Assembly: GCA_030644725.1 (NCBI GenBank)
Contig: CP130629.1
Location: 4,045,501 to 4,109,500, forward strand
Length of the DNA: 64,000 nucleotides
Source: Candidatus Electrothrix communis
GTDB lineage: Bacteria; Desulfobacterota; Desulfobulbia; Desulfobulbales; Desulfobulbaceae
Reading direction: 5' to 3'
Each line of letters starts with the position of its first letter. Position 1 is the stretch's first letter. The notes beneath the pieces were generated by a model. It was not told the origin of the DNA, made no database searches, and worked only from the letters and a program-made list of their open reading frames with translations. Shown one piece after another: positions 27,234 to 36,623 of this stretch. Both the position numbers and the translations under genes were made by a program.

Positions 27234-30200
27234 ATGAAAATATTCAGCGAAAAAAATATAGGGAAACTGATTATCCTCAATTCAAGCCTGGTTGCTCTGC
27301 TGATGTGGTTGGGGATTGTGGCTCATACCTTTTGGGATTCTGAAATTAATCTCAAAATGGAACTCCTCCAGATGGAGGAGGATTATATAAAAAATAAAAA
27401 GATCAGTGTGCGCGAGTCAGTGCTTGATTTTATCCGCAGCATAGATATGCGGGATAAGACGACCAGTTCCATGTTGCGACGCACCCTGAAGGATCAGGTG
27501 GAGCAGATCCACTCCATTGCTCTGCATTTATATCGGCAGAATGCCGTAACAATGGACAAGGATACGTTAGAGAAGCTGATTATTGAGGCGATTCGACCGA
27601 TTACCTTTAATAATGGTCGTAATCATTTCTTTATCCGTTCTATGTCCGGTATCACTAAACTCTGGCCCCCTGACCCTGAGCAGGAGGGGAAGAGTATTTA
27701 TCATAACAGTAATGAAAACAGATTGCAGGTCTTCAACAGCATGTTTGCCACTGTCCGGCATCACGACAGTGGGTTTAATGAATATCTCTGGCCCAAGCCG
27801 GGAGAGGAGAAGGATAAACTCTTTCAGAAGATTGCTTATATAAAGTATTTTGAACCCTTTGATTGGTATATCGGATCAGGTGATTATCTGGTTGAGGTTG
27901 AACGTGATGCCCAGCAGCATGTTACGAATATAATTAACCAGCACGCCAGCCGGACAGATGACGAGTACATGTTTATTTTGGATCTCCGGAGCATGAAGGG
28001 TGGCAAGAAATTCGCCACTATGCTGGTGAATCCCAATCAGCCGGATCCCTTGAATAATATCCTCAGTGATGAGTACCAGGATACCCAAGGGGAAAAATTT
28101 CGGGAAAAATTTCTCAACGGTCTCAAAGAACATGGTGAGGTCTTTGTCAAGTATCGGGATCAAAAACCAGGGACCGATGAAGTGCGCCCCAAGATGTCCT
28201 ATTTTAAACTCTACCCGAAATGGAGTTGGATCATTGCCAGGGGCTTTTATTTTGATGATTTGATTGCTCAAATAGACCGGCTCAAGGAACAGCATAAAAA
28301 GCTTTTTCGCGAAAAGATACGAATATCTCTTGCCATCTTTTGTTTTATTCTCTTGGGTGCTCTCTGTATCTCCCTGCTTTTTTCCCATAAAGTTCGAACC
28401 CTCTTTCTCTCCTATCGTCAGCGCCTAGAGAAATCGAACCGGGAATTGACCAAGGCTATGGACAAGGCCCATGCTGCCACCATTGCCAAGTCTGAGTTCT
28501 TGGCCAATATGAGCCATGAAATCAGAACACCGATGAACGGCATTATCAATCTCTCTGAATTATCCCTGGAAACGGAGTTGACTGATAAGCAGGCTGATTA
28601 CATGAAAAAGATCCTTTTTTCCTCCAAGAATCTTTTGGAAATAATCAATGATATTCTGGATTTTTCAAAGATTGAAGCTGGAATGCTCACCATCGAAAAG
28701 GTCTATTTTGATCTTCCGGGTCTGTTCGATAAACTCACGTTGATGTTTACTGAGCAGAGCCAGCGAAAAAATTTGCAACTCTCCCTTGATCTGCCCTCGG
28801 ACCTGCCGGACAATGTTATCGGTGACCCCATGCGCCTGTATCAGGTGTTATCCAACCTTATTGGTAATGCCATTAAATTCACCGATAAGGGCGAGATTAT
28901 TGTTACAGCTGGGGTGGTGCAGCGTAAATTGGAACGCGCGGTTATCCAGTTCACGGTGAGCGATACCGGTATTGGAATTGCTCAAGAAAAAATAGCCCTC
29001 CTTTTTGAATCCTTTACCCAGGCGGATAATTCCACGGCCAGAAAATACGGTGGAACCGGTCTAGGGCTCACGATCTGTAAACGGCTTGTCTCTCTGATGG
29101 GCGGCAAGCTCTCCGTGGAGAGTGAGGTGGACAGAGGGAGTAAATTTTCTTTCTCCCTGAGTTTTGCCTTGAATGGCCTGGGAAAAGAAAATGATAATTC
29201 CAGCGGCACAGGCGAAACCGCTGCGGCAATGGCTGCCATCCGCTATGCTCGTATTTTGCTGGTTGAGGATAATATTATTAACCAGCAGGTGGCCCAGGAG
29301 ATACTTGCCAAGGCAAATCTGCATGTGGAAACGGTCAATAACGGAAAAGAAGCTGTTGAAGCAGTGGCTGCCAGAGATTTCGATGCTGTGCTCATGGATA
29401 TCCAGATGCCGGTTATGGATGGTTACGAGGCAACAAAGGCGATTCGTCAGGATTTGGGGAAAACAGATCTGCCCATTTTGGCCATGACAGCCCATGCCGT
29501 GAGCGAAGAGCGGGATAAATGCTTTCGGATCGGTATGAATGATCATATTGCCAAGCCGATTAATCGGAATAATCTCTTTATGGCATTAAGTAACTGGATC
29601 GGAGAAACAGCGGAACGCCATAGCGGAAAACAGGCCGCAGATGTCGACCGGCTCGCTGCTGCTTCCCAAGAGAGTCATAGGAGCCATGTATCTGATTCGC
29701 TGAAACAACTCCTTGCTGAGGCAGAGAGAGAGGAGGGGCTGGCTGGTATGGATTTTGCCGAAGGGTTACAGCGTGTTGAAGGGAATGAAAAGCTTTATTT
29801 GAAGTTGCTCAGAAGTTTTTGCCGGGAGCAGAAAGAATCCCTGATCAACGTACCGGAACTCATCGAAAAGAATGAGAGGAAAGATGCCAAGCATTTTGCC
29901 CATAGTCTCAAAGGGGTTACAGGCAATATCGGTATGTCGAATTTACAAGAATTGTCCGGTCGTGCTGAACTGAAAGCCGGTTATGGGACAGTTGAAGAGT
30001 TTCAGGAGGTTTTTCATGAGCTTCTCCAAGAGCTGGGGAGGGTTGTTGACTACCTTGCTCCCCGTGTTGAGGGGGCTGAAAAGCAGGAAAAGCAGGGTGA
30101 GCAGGCGGGGGCAATTGGTCCGGCGGATGAGCATAGTCGCCGCAAGGCCTTGTTGCTCCTCCAGCGACTGGCAGTGCTCTTGGATCAGTCAGATTTCTCT

Positions 30201-30347
30201 TCCTTGCAGTTTTTAGAAGGTAATCAGGATAGAGTAAGGGCTTTGCTGGATGAAGCGTCCTTGTCAAAGCTGACAGGCTATATTGAGGGGTTTCATTTTA
30301 AGAATGCCCTCAATTTGATTAATAAAATCATTGCGGGTCAATCCTGA
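27234..30347 (+). CDS. Hybrid histidine kinase with Cache sensor, receiver and HPt domains
   Basis: A 1037-residue membrane sensor kinase. Order: TM1 (about 11-31), periplasmic Cache-type sensor with two repeats (about 45-345; FEPFDWYIGSGDYL and YPKWSWIIARGFYF end them), TM2 (about 363-385), HisKA with phospho-acceptor His428 (SHEIRTPMN), HATPase_c with NLIGNAIKFT and GGTGLGLTI, receiver with Asp722 (LMDIQMPVMDG) and Lys in AKPINR, and an HPt domain with His890 (FAHSLKGVTG). The phosphorelay His-Asp-His is complete in one chain. It is convergent with a separate HPt gene 18 bp away. The ligand is unknown; Cache domains usually bind small extracellular molecules. Confidence 0.93.
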   Translation: MKIFSEKNIGKLIILNSSLVALLMWLGIVAHTFWDSEINLKMELLQMEEDYIKNKKISVRESVLDFIRSIDMRDKTTSSMLRRTLKDQVEQIHSIALHLYRQNAVTMDKDTLEKLIIEAIRPITFNNGRNHFFIRSMSGITKLWPPDPEQEGKSIYHNSNENRLQVFNSMFATVRHHDSGFNEYLWPKPGEEKDKLFQKIAYIKYFEPFDWYIGSGDYLVEVERDAQQHVTNIINQHASRTDDEYMFILDLRSMKGGKKFATMLVNPNQPDPLNNILSDEYQDTQGEKFREKFLNGLKEHGEVFVKYRDQKPGTDEVRPKMSYFKLYPKWSWIIARGFYFDDLIAQIDRLKEQHKKLFREKIRISLAIFCFILLGALCISLLFSHKVRTLFLSYRQRLEKSNRELTKAMDKAHAATIAKSEFLANMSHEIRTPMNGIINLSELSLETELTDKQADYMKKILFSSKNLLEIINDILDFSKIEAGMLTIEKVYFDLPGLFDKLTLMFTEQSQRKNLQLSLDLPSDLPDNVIGDPMRLYQVLSNLIGNAIKFTDKGEIIVTAGVVQRKLERAVIQFTVSDTGIGIAQEKIALLFESFTQADNSTARKYGGTGLGLTICKRLVSLMGGKLSVESEVDRGSKFSFSLSFALNGLGKENDNSSGTGETAAAMAAIRYARILLVEDNIINQQVAQEILAKANLHVETVNNGKEAVEAVAARDFDAVLMDIQMPVMDGYEATKAIRQDLGKTDLPILAMTAHAVSEERDKCFRIGMNDHIAKPINRNNLFMALSNWIGETAERHSGKQAADVDRLAAASQESHRSHVSDSLKQLLAEAEREEGLAGMDFAEGLQRVEGNEKLYLKLLRSFCREQKESLINVPELIEKNERKDAKHFAHSLKGVTGNIGMSNLQELSGRAELKAGYGTVEEFQEVFHELLQELGRVVDYLAPRVEGAEKQEKQGEQAGAIGPADEHSRRKALLLLQRLAVLLDQSDFSSLQFLEGNQDRVRALLDEASLSKLTGYIEGFHFKNALNLINKIIAGQS

Positions 30348-30365
30348 GCCAAGGAAGAGCGGGGC

Positions 30366-30983
30366 TTAAAACGTACGGTTACGGAGCCTTATTCGGAGCA
30401 TTGCCAGCTTTTCAGCAACCTGTTTGTACTCGAAAAGGTTGATAGAGGCTGCCCAGGAATTCACCTCCTCGGCTACGATTGTATCTCCAACGATTTTCTG
30501 GAGGGCGACGTAACTTTCTAAGGCGTTAAAGTCTCCGGCTTGAAGGTAGGCATCAAGCTCGTCCAGCAGAGGGAAGAGAATATCTCGGTCCACATCTTTT
30601 CCTGCGGCAGGAGGGGGGGCGTCATGTTCTTGGTCGTGGAGAAGAGCAGCTATGGATTGGAGAACAGTCTTCAGGGTAATGGCGAAGTCCTGTAAGGCAT
30701 TTTCCGTCTTCCCCTGGGTAATGGCAATCTCCAAGGCGGCAGAGGCGAGGTATAATTCTGTTGCCCCGATGCTTCCAGAAACACCCTTTGTGGAGTGAGC
30801 CAGGATGCGGGCTTTTTTTTCTTCGTTATTCGAGAGCTTAGCTGTTATTTTTTCTGTCAGGTCATGATTGCATTCGGTGAATTTTTTCAGCAGCTTGATG
30901 TACAGGTCTTTATTTCCTTCAAGCTGTTTGATACCAGCTTGGATATTCAGGCAGGGAAGGCTGCGGGGTAATTTTTCCGACAT
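30366..30983 (-). CDS. Stand-alone HPt (histidine phosphotransfer) protein
   Basis: A 205-residue cytoplasmic protein. The HPt helix bundle occupies about residues 13-115, with phospho-accepting His63 in ILAHSTKGVSGSIG; LEGNKDLYIKLLKKF leads into it, as in the HPt of the neighbouring kinase. The last 70 residues (LFPLLDELDAYLQAGDFNAL) resemble the C-terminal tail of that kinase too (LLQRLAVLLDQSDFSSLQFL), so the two probably share ancestry and may exchange phosphoryl groups. Convergent with the kinase gene. Confidence 0.85.
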   Translation of the reverse strand: MSEKLPRSLPCLNIQAGIKQLEGNKDLYIKLLKKFTECNHDLTEKITAKLSNNEEKKARILAHSTKGVSGSIGATELYLASAALEIAITQGKTENALQDFAITLKTVLQSIAALLHDQEHDAPPPAAGKDVDRDILFPLLDELDAYLQAGDFNALESYVALQKIVGDTIVAEEVNSWAASINLFEYKQVAEKLAMLRIRLRNRTF

Positions 30984-31087
30984 TCCTCTCCTCTTTATTA
31001 TTGAGGGTGATCCCGGTGTTATGGAGATTTTGAAGAGCCAACAGGCTTAGGTCTGGTCAACGGGAAGGGGTAGGGGGAACCGTAATG

Positions 31088-31185
31088 TGGCGGAAGTGCA
31101 TGGGAATCGAACCCACCTGCCGGGCTGTTCACCCGGCACACCGGATTTGAAGTCCGGGAGGGCCACCAGTGCCCTTTCCACTTCC
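31088..31185 (-). tRNA. selC: tRNA-Sec (anticodon UCA)
   Basis: The minus strand reads GGAAGTGG...CACTTCC-GCCA with an encoded CCA end. The anticodon arm is CCGGA-CTTCAAA-TCCGG, giving anticodon TCA (plus-strand 31148-31150). A D-arm GGGC/GCCC, a long variable arm TGCCGGG/CCCGGCA and TTCGATT in the T-loop complete the selenocysteine-tRNA shape; length is 98 nt including CCA. It implies that the organism makes selenoproteins. No selA, selB or selD lies in the window. Confidence 0.95.
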
Positions 31186-31394
31186 AACAGCAGGTCTCTA
31201 AATAGTACACAATGAAGCATATAATAACTATTGACCTGAAAAACAACTTATTATTATAATAATCGTATTTTTTCGGATACTGGAAGCTCGACAATATTGA
31301 CTTTAAGATATATGTTAAGAGATATTTTTTTGCACTGTTTTTTCCGAGTTTTCTGATTACTTTATCAACCACCGAATATAAAAAATGTTTTCTC

Positions 31395-31718
31395 ATGCAA
31401 TGTAATCAATTAGTTCGTCTTACCAAAGAATGGTATACACACGTTAAGCAGGAGACCATGGCTCCGGCTCGTATGATGCAGTTCATTGATCAGCATATTA
31501 AAGACTGCTCAATATGCCAGGAGGATCCTGATCTATCTCAAGAGGTCGAGAAGATTAGGGAACATGTCTTGCCTGAATCCAAACTCCCCAGAGCCTTCCG
31601 TGCGCCGAACAAAAGCCTCACCCCAGAAATTTCTCCGTCCCTTGATGAAGATGAGGGGGGAGATGATAATGAGGGCAATAATAATGAGGGCGATTCCACA
31701 GCAGATGGTCTGCTCTGA
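31395..31718 (+). CDS. Small acidic protein of unknown function
   Basis: A 107-residue protein I do not recognise. The N-terminal half is helical and contains a His/Cys pair pattern, HIKDCSIC (about residues 35-42), like anti-sigma-type zinc fingers (H-x3-C-x2-C). The C-terminal third is almost pure Asp/Glu/Asn/Gly and probably disordered. It stands alone between tRNA-Sec and a helicase gene, behind an AT-rich 210-bp gap with no other gene. A zinc-binding regulatory role is only a guess. Confidence 0.55.
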   Translation: MQCNQLVRLTKEWYTHVKQETMAPARMMQFIDQHIKDCSICQEDPDLSQEVEKIREHVLPESKLPRAFRAPNKSLTPEISPSLDEDEGGDDNEGNNNEGDSTADGLL

Positions 31719-31835
31719 TCATTCTTTTTGCTGCCTTCTTCTGTCTGTTATTTTTCGATATTCAGGAGGTCACGCATTTTTTCACTTGATGAAACAGGCT
31801 TGTTTTTCATCAGGTGTTGACCGTAATTCTTCGGC

Positions 31836-33980
31836 ATGCGTCTGACCGGAGAGCAGGAGGAGATCATTCGCCATAGCAGTGGTCATGCCAGGGTCAGTGC
31901 TGTGGCTGGCTCGGGCAAGACAACTGCTATGATAAGCCGAGTCGGTCATCTTCTCCGGCAAGGAATCGCACCGGATAAGATTCTGGTCCTCATGTTTAAC
32001 CGGTCCGCCAGGGTCGTTTTTGCTGAGAGGCTGCATCGGTCCCTGCAAGGGACCGGTCTCCGGCCTCCGTCGGTTCGCACCTTTCACTCCCTCGGGCTTC
32101 GCCTGGTTGAGAGTTTTACGGCCAAGCAGCATCTTCCCCGCTACCGGCTGGTCACTGAAGAATTTCAGTTGGAGAAACTGGCCAGGGAGGCCATGAAAAA
32201 ATATGCGGTAGAGGCCGATGGAGACGAGACCTGGTCTTCCAAAGAGGGAATTGAAGGCTTTTTGCTCTTTATCGGCATGGTCAAGAGCGATGTGGCTACC
32301 CCACAGGAAGTTTTTTCAGCCTGTGGGTTTGAGGAAAAACTGTCCCATTATATGGGTGCGTACAGGGCTTTTGAATCCTTGCGCAAGGCGGCCCGTATCC
32401 GTTTTTATCAGGACCTGATTCACGAACCGGTCATGGCTATGCAGCAGCAACAGGAGCTAGCCGACTGGGTTGCTGGTCATGTGGATCATGTCATTGTTGA
32501 TGAATATCAAGATATTAATGAGGTGCAGCAACAGCTCCTGGTCCGCATTGCCGGGCAACGAGCCCAAGTCATGGTGGTCGGCGATGTGGATCAATGCATC
32601 TACGAGTGGCGGGGGGCAAAACCGGAGTATATTGTTTCCCGTTTTGCTCGTGATTTTCCCCGACCCGCAACCTATACCCTGAGTTATAGTTTTCGCTATG
32701 GCCATCGGCTTGCTCTGGCAGCCAATCATCTCATCGCCAATAATAGGCTTCGGGACCGTAAGCTTTGTTTGGCTTGGCCTGAAAATCCCGATACCCGTAT
32801 CACCTGCCTTCCTGAAGGGGAGGTACATCCCCTTGCCAAAATCATTACGAATTGGCAAGAGGGGAACAGGGGGCTTGACGAGGCGGCAGTCCTGGTCAGG
32901 ATTTATGCCCAGACGGTGCCGGTGGAGTTGGCCCTGTTGGAGCATAATATTCCCTATCGCCTCGTAGGCTCTGAGGCCGTATTCAGCTGTACAGAGATCA
33001 GAGCCCTGCTTGGGTACCTGCGTCTCTGTCAAGGCAGTTTGCAGGAGGCAGAGGGGCAGGGCACTGGTTTGTCCACGATTCTTGCCATGCTCACCAACCC
33101 GCATCTCTGGCTGAAAAAAGATCGCCTCCACGCCTTGGCACAGGAGATCTTCAAAAAGCCAGGTTCGGCAGGCGCTTTGATTGAGCAATATGCCGATGAA
33201 GCCAGCTCACCCTATTTGGCCTCTAGAATGCTGGACCTAGCCGATGTATGGCGTAAGATGAGAAAAAAGTCTTCGAAAACACGAGCCGTTACCGTGCTGA
33301 ATACGCTCATTGAGGAGACAGATCTCTACGCCCATTTTCTCTATGCTTCCCGGCCTCCTGTGGCGGAGAACAAGATCAAGACTTGCCAGTCCTTTATCCG
33401 TTTTGCCCGGAATACCGGCCTGAGCGTCAATGAATTCCTGCATGAAATAGAACGGCTCGCTGATAAGGGGGCGGGTAAAGATTTCTCAGGGGAACAAGAC
33501 AGCCTTCTGGTCACCTCCATTCATCGGGCCAAGGGCCTGGAATGGCCCCTGGTTATCCTGCCCGGTTTGGAAGAGGGGGTTTGTCCCTTTCGCCAGGATA
33601 AGGGCGAGCAGGAGGTTGAAGATATTGAAGACGAACGTCGTCTTTTTTATGTCGGCATGACCCGAGCCAAGGAGGAGCTTTGCCTGCTGTATCCCCAGGA
33701 TCGTCGTTTGGAACGCAGAAAAAAGGCTGGTGATAGCCGAAGCCCGGTTACTACGGACAAGGGCAGCTCTCCGGCAAGCTGTTTTCTCTATGAGGCAAAT
33801 CTGGATTTTTCCGACCGTTTAGGAAAGCGTATCCTTGCTGTCGAATCTGAAAAAAAGGAAAAGAAAGAGCCTATACAGGCGGTTGACCTCACCATCGGGA
33901 AGCAGTATCTTAAGGCGCTCAAGACCTCAGTTCGCTTGAAGCGGAGCAAGAGAAGGAACAAGGTGCAGAGCGAGTCATAG
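31836..33980 (+). CDS. UvrD/Rep-family ATP-dependent DNA helicase
   Basis: A 714-residue superfamily 1A 3'-5' helicase. Motifs in order: Q-motif LTGEQEEII, Walker A VAGSGKTT (about 23-30), Ia in LMFNRSARVVF, Walker B VDEYQDIN, III GDVDQCIYEWRGA, IV SYSFRYG, V SIHRAKGLEWPLV and VI ERRLFYVGMTRAKEEL. Walker B has DEYQD in place of the usual DE-x-QD spacing found in UvrD, which is common in the family. It is shorter in the 2B region than UvrD and ends in a Lys/Arg-rich tail. The PqqD-like gene follows after 21 bp, perhaps by chance. Confidence 0.88.
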   Translation: MRLTGEQEEIIRHSSGHARVSAVAGSGKTTAMISRVGHLLRQGIAPDKILVLMFNRSARVVFAERLHRSLQGTGLRPPSVRTFHSLGLRLVESFTAKQHLPRYRLVTEEFQLEKLAREAMKKYAVEADGDETWSSKEGIEGFLLFIGMVKSDVATPQEVFSACGFEEKLSHYMGAYRAFESLRKAARIRFYQDLIHEPVMAMQQQQELADWVAGHVDHVIVDEYQDINEVQQQLLVRIAGQRAQVMVVGDVDQCIYEWRGAKPEYIVSRFARDFPRPATYTLSYSFRYGHRLALAANHLIANNRLRDRKLCLAWPENPDTRITCLPEGEVHPLAKIITNWQEGNRGLDEAAVLVRIYAQTVPVELALLEHNIPYRLVGSEAVFSCTEIRALLGYLRLCQGSLQEAEGQGTGLSTILAMLTNPHLWLKKDRLHALAQEIFKKPGSAGALIEQYADEASSPYLASRMLDLADVWRKMRKKSSKTRAVTVLNTLIEETDLYAHFLYASRPPVAENKIKTCQSFIRFARNTGLSVNEFLHEIERLADKGAGKDFSGEQDSLLVTSIHRAKGLEWPLVILPGLEEGVCPFRQDKGEQEVEDIEDERRLFYVGMTRAKEELCLLYPQDRRLERRKKAGDSRSPVTTDKGSSPASCFLYEANLDFSDRLGKRILAVESEKKEKKEPIQAVDLTIGKQYLKALKTSVRLKRSKRRNKVQSES

Positions 33981-34001
33981 GAGAAACAGCAGGTGCAATA
34001 T

Positions 34002-34304
34002 ATGAAAATGTCCAATAACGATAGAAAGAAAAAGATCCTCTTGGAGCCGGATTATCTTCTGGAACGGATAGATAATGAAGTAACAGTATATCACCCCACC
34101 CTCACCACCTCCCTTTATCTGAATGAGACCGGAGGCCTGATCTGGGAACTTTGCGACGGCCAGAGGAGCACGGCGGATATAATCGACATCTTGGGAGAGA
34201 TCTACCAGGAAAGCCGCCAACAGGTAGCTGAAGACGTGGTGAATATCATTGCCAGCTTAGTGGATAATAATATCGCTCGTCTGCAGGATTGCGCCGAAGA
34301 CTGA
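34002..34304 (+). CDS. PqqD-like peptide-binding protein (RiPP recognition element type)
   Basis: A 100-residue winged-helix protein of the PqqD family, which binds leader peptides for modifying enzymes. Typical segments are TVYHPTLTTSLYLNETGGLI, LCDGQRSTADIIDIL and VVNIIASLVDNNIA. ATG 34002 is chosen over the upstream GTG at 33993; AGGTG lies before it. It is followed by an HprK-like kinase and a nucleotidyltransferase in the same order and direction, the accessory trio known from paeninodin-type lasso-peptide clusters. The macrolactam synthetase and leader protease of such clusters are not visible here. Confidence 0.8.
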   Translation: MKMSNNDRKKKILLEPDYLLERIDNEVTVYHPTLTTSLYLNETGGLIWELCDGQRSTADIIDILGEIYQESRQQVAEDVVNIIASLVDNNIARLQDCAED

Positions 34305-34336
34305 GCAGCAAACAAAGCAAACTGAGCAGAGAGCCT

Positions 34337-35257
34337 ATGCCCCCTCTATATTCTGTCTATGCTGTCGACTTTGCCGGACTGTCTGTACCCATTCGTTATG
34401 ACAACAGAGAGGTCTTTGCGTTTCTTGGTTTCCTCTTCGGAGATCTGCACGACCCCACAGGGGGCACCTCTCTTCATGCAGTCGATCCAGCAGCGACGCT
34501 GACGATTTCGCTTACTGAGGAACTCAGTGAAGGAACTCGTGAGAAGCTTGGTGAGAGAGGAGAAGAATATACCCTTGCCGACAGCAGCGGAACCCTCTTT
34601 ACCGGCAGCCTGAACGTTCAATTTGCTGCCGTGCTGTTTGATCAGGTTATTTTTCATCTGCTCAACCATCTGGAAGGCGGGGTTGCCCTGCATAGCGGAG
34701 CGGTTGTTTATCAGGGCAAAACGATCCTGTTGCCGGGGCAGAGCGGCTCCGGCAAGAGCACGGTTTCTGCTTGGCTGACCTCTGAACACAGCTTCTGTCG
34801 CTGCTCTTATCTGACCGATGAATTGATTGTGCTGCCGGAAAATGACTCGGGCCCGGTTGTTCCTTTCCCCCGCCCCCTCTGTATCAAGGCCGGGGCTAGC
34901 GCTGCCATCCGAGCCATCATCCCGGAGAATGGCGAAGAACAACTCCTTGCCGATAAACAAGGAGTCCTGGTGCCGCATAGGTTACTCAACCCTGATTTCC
35001 CCTTCCTTGTTCAGCCCGTCTCTCTGCTTCTTTTTCCGACATATCAGGCGGGTTCTTCTCTCCAGATCGAAAAAATATCTCCGGCCCGGACATCGGCCCT
35101 GCTCATGACCTGCGATGTCAATGCCCGCAATCTGGCTGATCATGGTTTTCGGCAGCTTGTTCAGCTTGCCCGCTCAATCCCTGCCTATGGAATTGTTTAC
35201 AGCAGCTTTGCCGAGTTCAACGAGCAGCTGCCCGACCTTTTGGCCCAGGCAGGCTGA
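34337..35257 (+). CDS. HprK-like (HPr kinase-related) serine kinase
   Basis: A 306-residue protein with the HPr-kinase P-loop fold: ALHSGAVVYQGKTILLPGQS leads into Walker A GQSGSGKST (about residues 138-146), and LTDELIVLP supplies the acidic strand. It lacks the N-terminal HprK domain and the HPr context, so it belongs to the short HprK-like group found in peptide clusters, where homologues phosphorylate a peptide residue. I use ATG 34337 (GAGAG upstream); a TTG at 34289 would overlap the PqqD-like gene. The nucleotidyltransferase follows after 5 bp. Confidence 0.8.
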   Translation: MPPLYSVYAVDFAGLSVPIRYDNREVFAFLGFLFGDLHDPTGGTSLHAVDPAATLTISLTEELSEGTREKLGERGEEYTLADSSGTLFTGSLNVQFAAVLFDQVIFHLLNHLEGGVALHSGAVVYQGKTILLPGQSGSGKSTVSAWLTSEHSFCRCSYLTDELIVLPENDSGPVVPFPRPLCIKAGASAAIRAIIPENGEEQLLADKQGVLVPHRLLNPDFPFLVQPVSLLLFPTYQAGSSLQIEKISPARTSALLMTCDVNARNLADHGFRQLVQLARSIPAYGIVYSSFAEFNEQLPDLLAQAG

Positions 35258-35262
35258 TCAAC

Positions 35263-36405
35263 ATGATTCGGGAAATTCTCTCGCTCTGCGCTTGCAATAC
35301 CGGCCATCAGGTTATGTACACCCGGCTGGAGCAGGCCCTGCTCTCTTTTCAATCCACAGCAGGTGCTGATGGATGGAACCGGCTCCTGCACGAGGCTGAA
35401 CAACAGGGGCTCGCCCCCTTGCTTTATCATCATAGCAAGCAAATTGATGTTCCCTTCCCTCAAGATTTTCGTCGTCTGTTGCACAGCCTGTATCTGCGCA
35501 GCAGGCAGGCAAATACGGTCCGCAACAGAGCTGTTGCTGAAATTCTCACCCGCTACGACACCGCCAATGTTCCTGTATTGACGATTAAGGGCATTGCCCT
35601 CTGCAATTTTCTTTATGAGGAACCCGGCTTGCGCCCCATGCGGGATATGGATCTGCTGGTCAGCGAAAGCGACCTTGGCGCTGCCCAAGAAATACTTCTT
35701 GATCTAGAGTATCTACCAGCAGAACAGCACGACATCCCTGAAGATTATTACCATCTTCCGCCTCTGGTGAAAACAATTGCCGGGTTGCCGGTAACCATTG
35801 AACTGCATCGCAATCTACTGCCCTTTCACCCCCGCTATCCACTCTGGCCTCTGGAAAAATCATACGCCGACAGCCGGAGTTTCAGCATTAACGGTATCAC
35901 TGCTCGCACCCTTTCCCTTGAAGAAACCCTGCAATATGTTTATCTGCACGGTTTTCAGGCACCCTTGACCTATGAACCCTTTCGGCTGGTTCATGTAGCC
36001 GACATGGTCAGTCTTGTTGACAAGTATTCTGAGCAGATCAACCAGCAACTCTTGCGGAAACATTGGCCCGCAGCAATCAATGTTCTTTCACGGTTCCACA
36101 ACCTGACCCCGTTGCAGGACACGGTGATCAGCCGCTTCAACCTGCCTGTGGAAGAGCAGGCTGATCGTGCTGGTCAGCCCTATCAAGGGTGGCCGCAACG
36201 CCTCCTCAAAGATACCGGCATGCGGAGATTTCCTCGGCTTGTCAGGGATAGCTTGCTACCGTCCCGCTGGTGGCTGCAACTGTACTATGGCCATCTCAGC
36301 GGATACGGGTATTGGAGAGCCCGCCTTTTTGAGCATCCCCGCGAGGTTTGGCGCTGGCTCAAGGGCTATTTCCTGTTGTACATGAAGATGAGAAAAAAGG
36401 TGTAG
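35263..36405 (+). CDS. Nucleotidyltransferase-family protein (NTP_transf_5, PF14907 type)
   Basis: A 380-residue protein with the nucleotidyltransferase motif LRPMRDMDLLV (Asp-x-Asp, about residues 127-131), preceded by LTIKGIALCNFLY, and a third acidic strand near TIELHRNLLPFH. This family accompanies HprK-like kinases and PqqD-like proteins in peptide clusters, where one member extends a phosphorylated lasso peptide. The C-terminal 130 residues are helical and Arg/Trp-rich. It closes the three-gene unit; a promoter and an exported protein come next. Confidence 0.82.
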   Translation: MIREILSLCACNTGHQVMYTRLEQALLSFQSTAGADGWNRLLHEAEQQGLAPLLYHHSKQIDVPFPQDFRRLLHSLYLRSRQANTVRNRAVAEILTRYDTANVPVLTIKGIALCNFLYEEPGLRPMRDMDLLVSESDLGAAQEILLDLEYLPAEQHDIPEDYYHLPPLVKTIAGLPVTIELHRNLLPFHPRYPLWPLEKSYADSRSFSINGITARTLSLEETLQYVYLHGFQAPLTYEPFRLVHVADMVSLVDKYSEQINQQLLRKHWPAAINVLSRFHNLTPLQDTVISRFNLPVEEQADRAGQPYQGWPQRLLKDTGMRRFPRLVRDSLLPSRWWLQLYYGHLSGYGYWRARLFEHPREVWRWLKGYFLLYMKMRKKV

Positions 36406-36541
36406 GATGGGCTCCGCTCACCAATTTGAAATTGGCTCAAAAAATGTCAGCTGGCAAATGAAGGATGCCAACCTACCCGTATTTTTATCGGGATCTATCT
36501 GGGCAACTTCCTGTTTTTGAATCATATCCTATTCGTTTTGA

Positions 36542-36570
36542 TTGACACTCGGTTCCCTTTGAGGGATAAT
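36542..36570 (+). promoter_or_regulatory. Sigma-70 promoter before the Tat-type protein
   Basis: TTGACA (36542-36547) and GATAAT (36565-36570) with an ideal 17-bp spacer, 54 bp before the ATG at 36624. So this gene has its own strong promoter. Confidence 0.75.
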
Positions 36571-36623
36571 GCGAAAATAAGCAAACGATCTCTTATTAAT
36601 AAAAAATAATACATAACAAGGGT

